Positions 18,235 to 25,720 of a stretch of DNA of 64,000 nucleotides are shown in pieces. The translations under genes were made by a program, and so were the position numbers. The notes below the pieces were generated by a model that was not told where the DNA came from, searched no databases, and worked only from the letters and a program-made list of their open reading frames with translations. Source of the stretch: Neobacillus niacini (GTDB lineage: Bacteria > Bacillota > Bacilli > Bacillales > Cytobacillaceae). The stretch spans positions 525,855 through 589,854 of the forward strand of contig NZ_BAWM01000020.1 in the NCBI RefSeq assembly GCF_000759675.1, read 5' to 3'. How positions within the stretch are numbered: the first letter of the stretch is position 1; each line of letters opens with the position of its first letter.

Positions 18235-18546
18235 CTTCTTGTGACCACTTTTACGATTTCGAATACAGATTTTGGTCACATGGTCACTTCTTGTGACCAC
18301 TTTTATGATTTCAGTTACAGCATTTGGTCACAAGGTCACTTCTTGTGACCACTTTTATGATTTCAATTACGGCGTTTGGTCACAAGGTCACTTCTTGTGA
18401 CCACTTTTATGATTTCAATTACGGCGTTTGGTCACAAGGTCACTTCTTGTGACCATTTTTATGATTTCAGTTACAGCGTTTGGTCACAAGGTCACTGCTT
18501 GTGACCACTTTAGCTATTTTGAATCTGACTTTTGGTTCCATGAACT
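18235..18546. repeat. Tandem array of six 52-bp palindromic units
   Basis: Units begin with CTTCTTGTGACCA at 18235, 18287, 18339, 18391 and 18443, with a degenerate CTGCTTGTGACCA at 18495. The spacing is exactly 52 bp. Each unit ends with TTTGGTCACAAGGTCA, so arms CTTGTGACCA and TGGTCACAAG form a hairpin in every unit. The middle copies are nearly identical, and the outer ones have diverged. The array starts 3 bp after the glcF stop and could act as a set of mRNA 3' hairpins. Confidence 0.88.
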
Positions 18547-18576
18547 GTTCCTGCTAAAACGAGAATTAAAATAGAG

Positions 18577-18615
18577 AAAAAAAGACGATCCGAGGGGGAC
18601 GAATCGTCTTTTTTG
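18577..18615. terminator. Bidirectional terminator between glcF and doxX
   Basis: Arms AAAGACGAT and ATCGTCTTT have A/T runs on both sides. It would end doxX on the minus strand and stop read-through from glcDF. Confidence 0.8.
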
Positions 18616-18625
18616 TTACAACTAC

Positions 18626-19129
18626 TTATACAGCTGATTTTGCCTTACTTTTACCAATTGTCTTGTTGATGAATGGAACTACCCAGCGGTCTAAACCGTA
18701 TCTGCCTGCGTTGTATCCTGCTGTTAAGATAATGAAGCCTAAGAATATGTCTGTTGGGTTATGAGAAACTGTTCCTGCTAAGAAGAAAGAGAAGTTCATC
18801 ACTAGACCAAAAACAATAGCTGCAGTTGTGAAGCATCCTAATAGAAGTCCTAAGCCGATTAATGTTTCGCCCCAAGGAACGATGAAGTTGAACACATCAA
18901 TGTTTGGTAAAGCAAAGCTTTCTAAAAAGTTAACATACCAACCGTAAACCATGTTGCCATCTGGACCCTTTACTGGATTCTTCACTACATTTCCTAGAAA
19001 GCCTGAAGCGTCGAATCCGCCTGTAATTTTATGAAAACCAGCTGTGAACCAGGAGTAACCAAGGTATAATCGAATAACAGTTAGAATAGCTGCTGAAATC
19101 TTATTTTCTCTTAAAAATTTGTTAAACAT
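18626..19129 (-). CDS. DoxX-family membrane protein
   Basis: The 167-residue protein has four membrane segments and the DoxX pattern (VIRLYLGYSWFTAGFHKI near the start, VPWGETLIGLGLLLGCF in the middle, GYNAGRYGLDRW near the end). DoxX proteins are small membrane partners of redox or thiosulfate:quinone systems. In Bacillus, relatives such as YfiD/CatD respond to catechol or thiol stress. Nothing adjacent on the same strand gives more context. The ATG at 19129 has AAAGGCGG upstream, and a terminator follows the stop. Substrate and partner are unknown. Confidence 0.8.
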   Translation of the reverse strand: MFNKFLRENKISAAILTVIRLYLGYSWFTAGFHKITGGFDASGFLGNVVKNPVKGPDGNMVYGWYVNFLESFALPNIDVFNFIVPWGETLIGLGLLLGCFTTAAIVFGLVMNFSFFLAGTVSHNPTDIFLGFIILTAGYNAGRYGLDRWVVPFINKTIGKSKAKSAV

Positions 19130-19419
19130 AAGACATTCCGCCTTTCAAAATTTAACTTGTTCTTGATACTTACACTATATTAGATATCGATAGTTAATAA
19201 CATAGGCATAGTGATAAGTTCACAGTTTGTTTGAAATGATATGACGGAATGATGAACACACTAGATTAGCAGCATTTTAGAGCAAGGCTTACCCTGAAAA
19301 TCAGTCATTTTCCCGCCTTCTGAATAAGAACATTTCACTTAATGATAATAGAAAAATCGTCGAATAAGCCTCTTTAAAGGATTTTTCTAAAAATATTGTC
19401 ATTGATGCTTTTACAATTT

Positions 19420-19516
19420 GGTTTCGCTGATAAATGCCTATATTTTGCTGATAAAATTCTATTCCTCTGATACATAGCAGTTTTTCGCTGATACACTCTC
19501 ATGTTTCGCTGATAAA
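19420..19516. repeat. Five short tandem repeats, period about 21 bp
   Basis: The core CTGATA recurs at 19427, 19448, 19467, 19488 and 19509, mostly within TTTCGCTGATAAA. Spacing is 21, 19, 21 and 21 bp. This is about two helical turns, so all cores lie on the same DNA face. Confidence 0.65.
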
Positions 19517-19759
19517 AAAATAAATAGGGACTAACTTTTTCTATATTTATCTATTTTCTTAGTACTATTTACCTCTTTTAATTACCTTTTTTAATTACGT
19601 TTGATTAAATTTGGTAAAAATCCTTTATTAAAATGAACTTCAAGTTGTTTTTTAGAGTATTTTATGTCGAAGAATCGTTCAAAGTATTCGCCTAATATTT
19701 CCCTTATTCTACAACCAATCATATAATAATAGTGAGCGATTAAAAACTCAGAGCAAAAT

Positions 19760-19792
19760 AGACCATTTTATCGATTAACATGGTCTTTTTTT
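19760..19792 (+). terminator. Orphan Rho-independent terminator
   Basis: Arms AGACCAT and ATGGTCT are followed by seven T residues. No intact gene on the plus strand lies upstream within 1.2 kb, so it may be left from a deleted gene. Confidence 0.65.
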
Positions 19793-19927
19793 ATTGGAAG
19801 AGTACTCTTGGTACCACTTGAATGTTCATCGGAGCTTACCCAGCAGGATTGAGATTTCCCTTTAACCCTATTCCCAATGATTATGCTATACTTTAGAAAG
19901 TTTGTTTTTCAGAGAGGAGTTGCTTTT

Positions 19928-21130
19928 TTGGAATTATTAGAGTCAAAAGCGAATACGAAGTCAACATATATATATATATTTATTATTGGGATTGTACTTA
20001 TTGCTTTTAATTTACGCCCAGCCATTACATCTCTGGGACCTTTAGTTGGTATGATTCAGGAAGATGTTGGTCTTACACATTGGAGTGCAGGTTTATTGAT
20101 GAGCTTACCTTTAGTGGTTTTCGCCATCATGTCTCCCCTTGTTCCAAAAATAGCGAATCGGCTAACAAATGAATTGACCTTAATAATTGGTTTAACATCG
20201 CTTTTAATTGGTATTACGATACGGTCGATCCCTATGACCTTTTTCCTTTTCACTGGGACACTTTTGGCTGGATTGGGTATTTCCATTGGAAATGTTCTGT
20301 TGCCAGCCGTTGTTAAGGATAAGTTCCCAAAGAAATTCGGGTTAATGACTAGTGTTTATTCTACATCAATGGGATTAATCGCATCCTTAGCATCAGGAAT
20401 CAGCATACCTTTAGCAATCAATTTAAACCTGGGGTGGCAAGGAGCACAAATCGTATGGACGATACCGGTAGTAGTGGCAATCCTAGTGTGGATCCTTCTT
20501 CGAAAATATAATTCAAGGGATTCCAGCGGCATACAACAGAAGGAGCGTGCTGCCTCTAATACAATGTGGCGTACTCCACTTGCCTGGCAAATCGCCATTT
20601 TTATGGGGTTTCAGTCCTTTTTATTTTATGTAACCATTTCTTGGTTACCGGAAATCTTACATAGTCATGGATTGAGTATGGTAGCTGCGGGATGGCTGCT
20701 ATCCTTTACCCAATTAGTAGGATTACCCGCTAGTTTCTTCATTCCTGTTCTCGCAGGACGTTCTCAATCACAAATATGGATTGCCTTCATGTTAGGGATA
20801 TGCTCCATTGTTGGTTATAGTGGATTACTGTTAGGCTCGTCCTATCCCATTTTAATTATAAGTATTGCCTTAATCGGTTTCGCATTGGGAGGAGCCTTTC
20901 CCTTAGCTCTAAGCTATATAGGTCTCCGGGCTCGGAATGCAAATCAAGCAGCAGAGTTATCTGGAATGACACAATCAACAGGTTACCTCCTTGCAGCAGT
21001 AGGTCCGTTGTTTATGGGCTATTTATTCGATATAGCGCATTCGTGGACAATCCCAATCATTACGCTCATTTTAGTTTCTGTAGTCGTAATGATATTTGGA
21101 ATGTTGTCCGGTCGTAATAGGTATGTATGA
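19928..21130 (+). CDS. MFS transporter, CynX/NimT family
   Basis: About 400 residues with twelve hydrophobic segments. The family mark NLRPAITSLGPLVG is in the first segment. CynX/NimT carriers export or import small anions or nitroimidazoles, and the substrate here is unknown. I prefer the TTG at 19928, which has AGAGAGGAG 7 nt upstream and starts a normal soluble N-terminus (LELLESKANTK). An earlier ATG at 19877 would add 17 residues across that ribosome site. It is a single gene with its own terminator. Confidence 0.85.
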   Translation: MELLESKANTKSTYIYIFIIGIVLIAFNLRPAITSLGPLVGMIQEDVGLTHWSAGLLMSLPLVVFAIMSPLVPKIANRLTNELTLIIGLTSLLIGITIRSIPMTFFLFTGTLLAGLGISIGNVLLPAVVKDKFPKKFGLMTSVYSTSMGLIASLASGISIPLAINLNLGWQGAQIVWTIPVVVAILVWILLRKYNSRDSSGIQQKERAASNTMWRTPLAWQIAIFMGFQSFLFYVTISWLPEILHSHGLSMVAAGWLLSFTQLVGLPASFFIPVLAGRSQSQIWIAFMLGICSIVGYSGLLLGSSYPILIISIALIGFALGGAFPLALSYIGLRARNANQAAELSGMTQSTGYLLAAVGPLFMGYLFDIAHSWTIPIITLILVSVVVMIFGMLSGRNRYV

Positions 21131-21149
21131 AATCACAAATATAACAATA

Positions 21150-21181
21150 GACGATTCGCTGAGAGGCGAATCGTCTTTTTT
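21150..21181 (+). terminator. Terminator of the MFS gene
   Basis: Arms GACGATTCGC and GCGAATCGTC are followed by six T residues, 19 bp after the stop. Confidence 0.85.
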
Positions 21182-21289
21182 ACTACTTGATTCTCGATAA
21201 TTCCCACTTGGATAATCAGATTAATATGTATTATTCTGTAATTAAGAAAAATTAAAACAGCCGACTGGATTACCATTAGTATATAAAAT

Positions 21290-21317
21290 CGCTTGGAGAT
21301 TTCTCCAAGCGTTTTTT
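21290..21317. terminator. Second strong hairpin, likely terminator of the 94-aa gene
   Basis: Arms CGCTTGGAGA and TCTCCAAGCG have a 2-nt loop, with TTTTTT on the plus side and a weaker T-rich run on the minus side. It could end transcription from either direction. Confidence 0.65.
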
Positions 21318-21370
21318 CAGCGTTATTATTGTCATTCAACTATGCCTTCGTTTAAGGAGGGGATATTTTA

Positions 21371-21655
21371 TTATTTTCTTGATGTAAGAATAATAGGGTT
21401 AAGTAATGATAATCCTACGATGAATAAAAACAAAACAAATGATACAGGGTCTCCCGCCATACCTTTTTCATCTGCTATAATCCCTATATCCCACATATAA
21501 TTTGCAGATAATATTGTACAAATCAAGGACACAATAACCATAGATGCTCCAATTACTAATTTGTGTTTCCCTTTATAAATTATGGAAGCTAACAAAAAAA
21601 TCAATAAAAGTACAATTATCGCAATCAAAATCGGCCTAAAATAATCAACGACCAT
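21371..21655 (-). CDS. Small three-helix membrane protein, 94 aa
   Basis: I do not recognise this protein. It has three hydrophobic segments (about residues 7-26, 33-50 and 70-88). A short basic turn KGKHK lies between the first two, and an acidic extracytoplasmic or cytoplasmic loop (IIADEKGMAGDP) comes before the third. The ATG at 21655 follows GGAGG. It is isolated between the MFS and LysR genes. No function can be assigned. Confidence 0.6.
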   Translation of the reverse strand: MVVDYFRPILIAIIVLLLIFLLASIIYKGKHKLVIGASMVIVSLICTILSANYMWDIGIIADEKGMAGDPVSFVLFLFIVGLSLLNPIILTSRK

Positions 21656-21768
21656 CCTTCATTTCCTCCTATACTAATTTTCCTATTTTAGTATATTTTA
21701 ACATAAATATTCCATTTTCCTCTTTCCCTTCAATGAATAAAGTTACTCAATAGCATACTGATCTGGTT

Positions 21769-22680
21769 TTACTTTTTCGTCTTTAACTTCGAGGAGTGAC
21801 AGGCACCATTTTGGATGAATTCTAAGAACTGGGAGACGCCGATTTTATTGAAGCGTTGTTGTTTTTTTACTAGCCATAGGTTCCTGAAAATGGTTACTCC
21901 TTCAATGTCTACTTCTCGTAATAGTCCAAGCTTTAGTTCTCTAGCAACAGTTAGTCTTGGCAGGATACTGATTCCAAGTCCTGCTTCGACGGCACTTTTG
22001 ATCGCTTGCGTACTGCCTAATTCCATATAGCTTTCCATTTTTTCTAATATCCCGTATTCTCTTAAGGAGTTCTCCACAATCAGTCGTGTTCCAGATCCAG
22101 ATTCCCGCCAGATTATCCGTTCATTAATCAGCTCTTCAATAAAAATCTGTTCTCCCCACACATGTTCCGGCGAACAAACAACAATGAGTTCATCGTCGGC
22201 GAATTTCTCAACCATAAATTCCTTATTCTCAACCAGCCCTTCCACCAGGGCCATGTCGATTACATCATTAGATAAGTCTTCCAAAACGCCTGGCGTATTT
22301 TTAATGGTCAAGGTCACTTTTATGTCGGGGGTTTGTTTTTTATACCGCCCCAACAAGCTTGGCAATAAATACTCACCGATCGTAAAAGATGCACCGACAT
22401 GAAGGTTTGCATGATACTCACCCATAGCCTGTTTGATGCTTTCCTTGGAACGATGAAAATCATGAACAATTGATTTGGCAAACGGATATAACATTTTTCC
22501 AGCCTCTGTTACCTTCAGCTTTCCATCCGTCCGGTCAAATAACAAAGCACCATAAAAATTTTCCAGTTGGTGGATCTGTCTTGTTACAGCAGGCTGAGAG
22601 ACATAGCTTAATCTTGCAGCCTGACTAATACTTCCTTCATCTACGACCAAACAAAACATTTGCAGGCTCTCTATGTTCAA
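21769..22680 (-). CDS. LysR-family regulator, divergent from chromate transporter
   Basis: The 303-residue regulator has the LysR HTH at residues 1-60 (GSISQAARLSYVSQPAVTRQ) and an effector domain (about 90-295) of type 2 periplasmic-binding fold. The start is a TTG at 22680 behind GGAGGGTGAG. It is transcribed away from the two chromate-transporter genes, with a 9-bp dyad between them. The usual LysR arrangement makes it their likely regulator. Its ligand is unknown. Sequence resembles CysL-type regulators of sulfur metabolism, which could fit sulfate or chromate analogues, but this is weak. Confidence 0.85.
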   Translation of the reverse strand: MNIESLQMFCLVVDEGSISQAARLSYVSQPAVTRQIHQLENFYGALLFDRTDGKLKVTEAGKMLYPFAKSIVHDFHRSKESIKQAMGEYHANLHVGASFTIGEYLLPSLLGRYKKQTPDIKVTLTIKNTPGVLEDLSNDVIDMALVEGLVENKEFMVEKFADDELIVVCSPEHVWGEQIFIEELINERIIWRESGSGTRLIVENSLREYGILEKMESYMELGSTQAIKSAVEAGLGISILPRLTVARELKLGLLREVDIEGVTIFRNLWLVKKQQRFNKIGVSQFLEFIQNGACHSSKLKTKK

Positions 22681-22730
22681 GAAAACTCACCCTCCACAAC
22701 ACATCTATCTTAACTAGTATTATATCCCAC

Positions 22731-22755
22731 AGGCTATAAGTATTGGTTATAGCCT
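22731..22755. promoter_or_regulatory. LysR-type operator dyad
   Basis: Arms AGGCTATAA and TTATAGCCT are separated by 7 bp. This gives the T-N11-A form expected of LysR sites, placed in the divergent intergenic region. Confidence 0.6.
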
Positions 22756-22838
22756 ATAAATTTATTGCAATTTACCCTTCGAGCCTGGTCTGATAACTTA
22801 GTATATAGATTCATATTCCTGCAGAAGGAGGGATAACA

Positions 22839-23450
22839 ATGAAGGAACTTTGGAAAACGCTGTTTCAAATCTTTTGGACCTTTTTCAAAATAAGCCCTGT
22901 TACGTTTGGAGGGGGCTTTGCCATGATCCCTCTCATCGAAAAAGAAATTGTAGAAAAACGAAAATGGCTAGACAGCGAGGAAGTGGCTGATGTGTTTGCT
23001 TTATCGCAGTCGATACCCGGAGCGGTTGCAATTAACTCGGCCACCTTTATTGGTCATAGAATTGGAGGAGTTAAAGGAGCACTAGCCGCAATGATGGGGG
23101 TTTCAGTTCCCACTTTTTTAATCGTTCTCGCTTTAGGAGCTTCCTACCTTTTCATTCATGATCATCCAAAGCTAGAAGCGGCCTTTGTATCAATAAGGGT
23201 CACCATTGTAGCGATTATCGTCTATGCAGCCATCAAAATCGCCAAAACTGCCATCGTCGACAAAACCACCTTCTGCATCATGCTTGCAGGGGTTCCAGCA
23301 CTGTTTTTCGTCCATCCGATCGTTTCAATCCTGCTCGGAGCCTTAACCGGTGTATTAGTCGTCTTTATTAAGAAGAAAATGGGCTACCAACAAAAAAAGA
23401 AAAATGATCCTGCCGCGAACCCTGATTATTTTATGGGGGCTGGAATCTAA
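22839..23450 (+). CDS. Chromate transporter, N-terminal half
   Basis: The 203-residue membrane protein belongs to the short-chain CHR family. The family signature is near the N-terminus (SPVTFGGGFAMIPLIEKEIV) and the second motif is FALSQSIPGAVAINSATFIG. Short CHR proteins work as heterologous pairs that move chromate or sulfate-like anions, like YwrB/YwrA in B. subtilis. It has GGAGGG upstream of ATG and is followed 18 bp later by its partner. Confidence 0.88.
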   Translation: MKELWKTLFQIFWTFFKISPVTFGGGFAMIPLIEKEIVEKRKWLDSEEVADVFALSQSIPGAVAINSATFIGHRIGGVKGALAAMMGVSVPTFLIVLALGASYLFIHDHPKLEAAFVSIRVTIVAIIVYAAIKIAKTAIVDKTTFCIMLAGVPALFFVHPIVSILLGALTGVLVVFIKKKMGYQQKKKNDPAANPDYFMGAGI

Positions 23451-23468
23451 GAACAAGGAGGGGTAAGC

Positions 23469-24011
23469 ATGGTGCTATGGGAGCTATTCCACACATTTTT
23501 TTCCATGGGGTTTCTCTCCTTTGGAGGAGGCTACGCGATGATGCCCTTCATCGATGCAGCGGTTACGAAATACGGCTGGATGTCCTCCGAACAGTTAACC
23601 AATATGATCGCAATTGCCGGTATGTCCCCAGGTCCTATTGCTGCCAATAGTGCCATTCTAGTAGGTTATTCAACAGCTGGAATCAGTGGCGCCATTCTAT
23701 CTGCTGTTGCCATCTTGCTTCCCTCTGTGATTTTAGTCCTGACGGTAGCTACCTTTTTTATAAAATGGCATCACAATCCCTTGGTAGAAGCCATATTTTA
23801 TGGGTTAAAGCCGCTTGTTACTAGTTTAATTATCTTTGCAGCGATAAGTTTTGCCCAATCCAATCACCTTGTTGCCTTCGATATCTCTTTTCGTTCCATA
23901 AGCTTATGGCTCATCTTTGCACTATCCTTATTTGCCTTTTTAAAACTTCGTTGGAATCCCATCTACGTGATTGTACTTTCCGGACTGTTGGGGGTAACTC
24001 TCTATTCTTGA
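23469..24011 (+). CDS. Chromate transporter, C-terminal half
   Basis: The 180-residue partner of the preceding gene carries the equivalent signatures FLSFGGGYAMMPFIDAAV and IAGMSPGPIAANSAILVG, with about five membrane segments. The two proteins should form a functional pair with opposite topology. It has AAGGAGGGG upstream of ATG. It ends 32 bp before the broken ROK gene of the glycan island, so this is the left border of the accessory region. Confidence 0.88.
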   Translation: MVLWELFHTFFSMGFLSFGGGYAMMPFIDAAVTKYGWMSSEQLTNMIAIAGMSPGPIAANSAILVGYSTAGISGAILSAVAILLPSVILVLTVATFFIKWHHNPLVEAIFYGLKPLVTSLIIFAAISFAQSNHLVAFDISFRSISLWLIFALSLFAFLKLRWNPIYVIVLSGLLGVTLYS

Positions 24012-24030
24012 AAATACTTATTTTAATAGC

Positions 24031-24061
24031 GAAAGGCCGGGTTCATGATGAAACCGGCCCT
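24031..24061. terminator. Hairpin between chromate transporter and ROK remnant
   Basis: Arms GGCCGG and CCGGCC with further pairing (GTT/AAC) form a stable hairpin (24035-24059). There is no good T run on the plus side and only a short one on the minus side, so direction is uncertain. Confidence 0.5.
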
Positions 24062-24228
24062 ATTACTAGCTTAATATGATACGAGGCTATTACTACTTGA
24101 TTAAACATGCTTTCGCCGTCGGAGGGATCACTTTTCACTTCCTTACGGTGAAGCAATTCTCCCGATTCCGAAATGATTCCCGCTGCAATCTTTGTCCCAC
24201 CGATATCAAGCCCGATTGCCTTTTTCAT
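24043..24228 (-). pseudogene. Truncated ROK-family sugar kinase
   Basis: The first 45 residues are a clear ROK N-terminus with the ATP-binding phosphate loop (AIGLDIGGTKIAAGI). After FNQVV the frame leaves the family and stops about 16 codons later. ROK kinases are near 300 residues, so roughly 250 are missing. It keeps a ribosome site (AGGTG) and begins 31 bp after the sulfatase-maturase gene. It was probably the last gene of the island, a gluco- or amino-sugar kinase, lost when the island joined the chromate-transporter flank. Confidence 0.8.
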
Positions 24229-24259
24229 TTTTTTGCACCTCTACTTATTAATGTTTCGT

Positions 24260-25498
24260 CTAAATAAGTGATTCACAGCACTTCTTAAACTTTTTCCCAC
24301 TGCCACAAAGGCAATAATCGTTCCTTTCAGGCTTTCTATGTCCTGCTTTCTGATGATTGCTCAGCCATTGTCGTTTTATATTTTCTGCGAGCCTTTCCAT
24401 TCGTTCATGTGCATAATTATAGATTTGAAGATAACTCTCGCAAAAATAATCTGGATGGATGGTATCATCCATTTGCCGATTTCTCGGGCAGCCCCCATGG
24501 CATAACTTCAAATACTTACAACTCTTACACTTATCAGGCAAGTTTGGCTTTAAACTAAGAAACTCAGAATATATCGGACTATTTAATAGATCAGAAAGGG
24601 CATCTTTACCAACATTCCCAAGCTTATATTCATCATTGATATAAAAATCACAAGGATAGGCATCTCCGTTTTGTTCAAGGATAAGCGTTTTCGGGCATGA
24701 TTGGCGGTGAACACACAATTCAGCCTCCTGATGTAAATAAACACTCAGCATATTATCAAAAAACCTAAGAGAAATCGTCGGATTTCCATCGTTATACCAA
24801 ATGTCAAAGGCCTCACATAAAAACTGGCCATATTGCTCTGGTGTAATCAAATATCGCCCTGGCTTATTCGGTTCTTGGGCCCGAAAATCCATGCATGGAA
24901 TAAACTGAACATGAGAAAAACCTTCATTCTGATAAAACTTCATCAGTTCTTTTGCCCGTTCAACATTGTTCTCATGAACGACAGTGAGAATATTAAACTC
25001 TACCTTGTATTTTCGTAATATATTGATTCCACGCATGACTCGGTCATAGCTGCCCATTCCATGACCAGTGACCCTTCTGGCATCATTGATTTCCTTCGGA
25101 CCATCGAGGCTGACACCAATTAAAAAATTGTATTGTTTAAAGAACCTCGCCCAATCCTCCGTAATAAGTGTCGCATTGGTTTGTAAAACGTTACTAATGA
25201 TGGTATTTTTAGGTGCATACTTTGCTTGGAGAAATACAACCTGTTGAAAAAAGTCCAAACCGGCAAGCAGCGGCTCTCCCCCTTGCCAAGCAAAAGATGC
25301 AACACCATTGGAAAGTGACATGTATTCTTTGATAAATTTCTCGAGAACGTCCGAATCAATTTTGTCTATTTTCCCAAGCTGCCCGCCGCAGCCGCTATAG
25401 TAGCAATAATCGCATGCGAGATTACAAGCCTCGGATACCGTTTTCCACATCACGCCGATCTGACCATTCTTCTCGGAAGTTAAACACCCTTGCACCAT
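24260..25498 (-). CDS. Anaerobic sulfatase-maturating radical SAM enzyme
   Basis: The enzyme converts the active-site Cys of sulfatases to formylglycine. Near the N-terminus is the SAM cluster CNLACDYC (Cys 27, 31 and 34 counting from the upstream TTG). The glycine motif WQGGEPLL follows, and SPASM-type cysteines lie after residue 260 (CVHRQSC, CDFY, CKSCKYLKLCHGGCP). The last 20 residues add a SEC-C metal-binding tail (CLCGSGKKFKKCC). I prefer ATG 25498 with GGAG 10 nt upstream; TTG 25504 is possible. Both nearby sulfatases are of the Cys type, which fits. Its promoter is part of a repeated promoter-hairpin module, so it is expressed separately from the operon upstream. Confidence 0.9.
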   Translation of the reverse strand: MVQGCLTSEKNGQIGVMWKTVSEACNLACDYCYYSGCGGQLGKIDKIDSDVLEKFIKEYMSLSNGVASFAWQGGEPLLAGLDFFQQVVFLQAKYAPKNTIISNVLQTNATLITEDWARFFKQYNFLIGVSLDGPKEINDARRVTGHGMGSYDRVMRGINILRKYKVEFNILTVVHENNVERAKELMKFYQNEGFSHVQFIPCMDFRAQEPNKPGRYLITPEQYGQFLCEAFDIWYNDGNPTISLRFFDNMLSVYLHQEAELCVHRQSCPKTLILEQNGDAYPCDFYINDEYKLGNVGKDALSDLLNSPIYSEFLSLKPNLPDKCKSCKYLKLCHGGCPRNRQMDDTIHPDYFCESYLQIYNYAHERMERLAENIKRQWLSNHQKAGHRKPERNDYCLCGSGKKFKKCCESLI

Positions 25499-25543
25499 AT
25501 TCAATCTTCTCCTTTTGAAAAATAAAGCTCTATGTAGACGGGT

Positions 25544-25690
25544 TGTTGGTACAAATTATCTTTTAAAAAAACTCATAGACAAAAATCTATGAGTTTAAAT
25601 ATTGACATAGAGACAGAAATTTCCTCGCACCTTATATTTCCTTAATTAAATTATATCACCACCACTTGTTGTGTCAACCCAACAAGTTAA
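25544..25690 (-). promoter_or_regulatory. Promoter-terminator module, copy 1 (leader of the maturase)
   Basis: On the minus strand, TTGTTGGGTTGACA supplies the -35 (25672-25677) and, after 16 bp, GGTGATATAAT supplies an extended -10 (25650-25655). About 55 bp downstream lies the hairpin AAACTCATAGA/TCTATGAGTTT with a T run, then TACCAACAACCCG, then the maturase ribosome site. A terminator between promoter and gene suggests conditional read-through. The same parts recur at 38128-38440, 39285-39320 and 39901-40022. Confidence 0.7.
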
Positions 25691-25720
25691 ATATTCTCAA
25701 GTGATGTTGACCATTTCCTT

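Larger units (their letters stand above)
19130..19927. other. Long intergenic stretch with short repeats and an orphan terminator
   Basis: About 800 bp without a convincing gene. It contains the 21-bp TTTCGCTGATA repeats at 19420-19516 and a plus-strand terminator at 19760-19792. On the minus strand, 19722-19591 is an open frame of 43 codons starting MIGCRIREILGEYFERFF. It has no clear ribosome site, and I do not recognise it. It could be the tail of a lost gene. Confidence 0.5.

Noticed and set aside
18235-18546. CRISPR array
   Set aside because: Units are contiguous 52-bp tandem copies with no unique spacers, no cas genes are nearby, and each unit is itself a hairpin.
24031-24061. Attachment site of an integrative element
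   Set aside because: The hairpin marks the island border, but there is no integrase, tRNA or matching repeat at the other side in the window.
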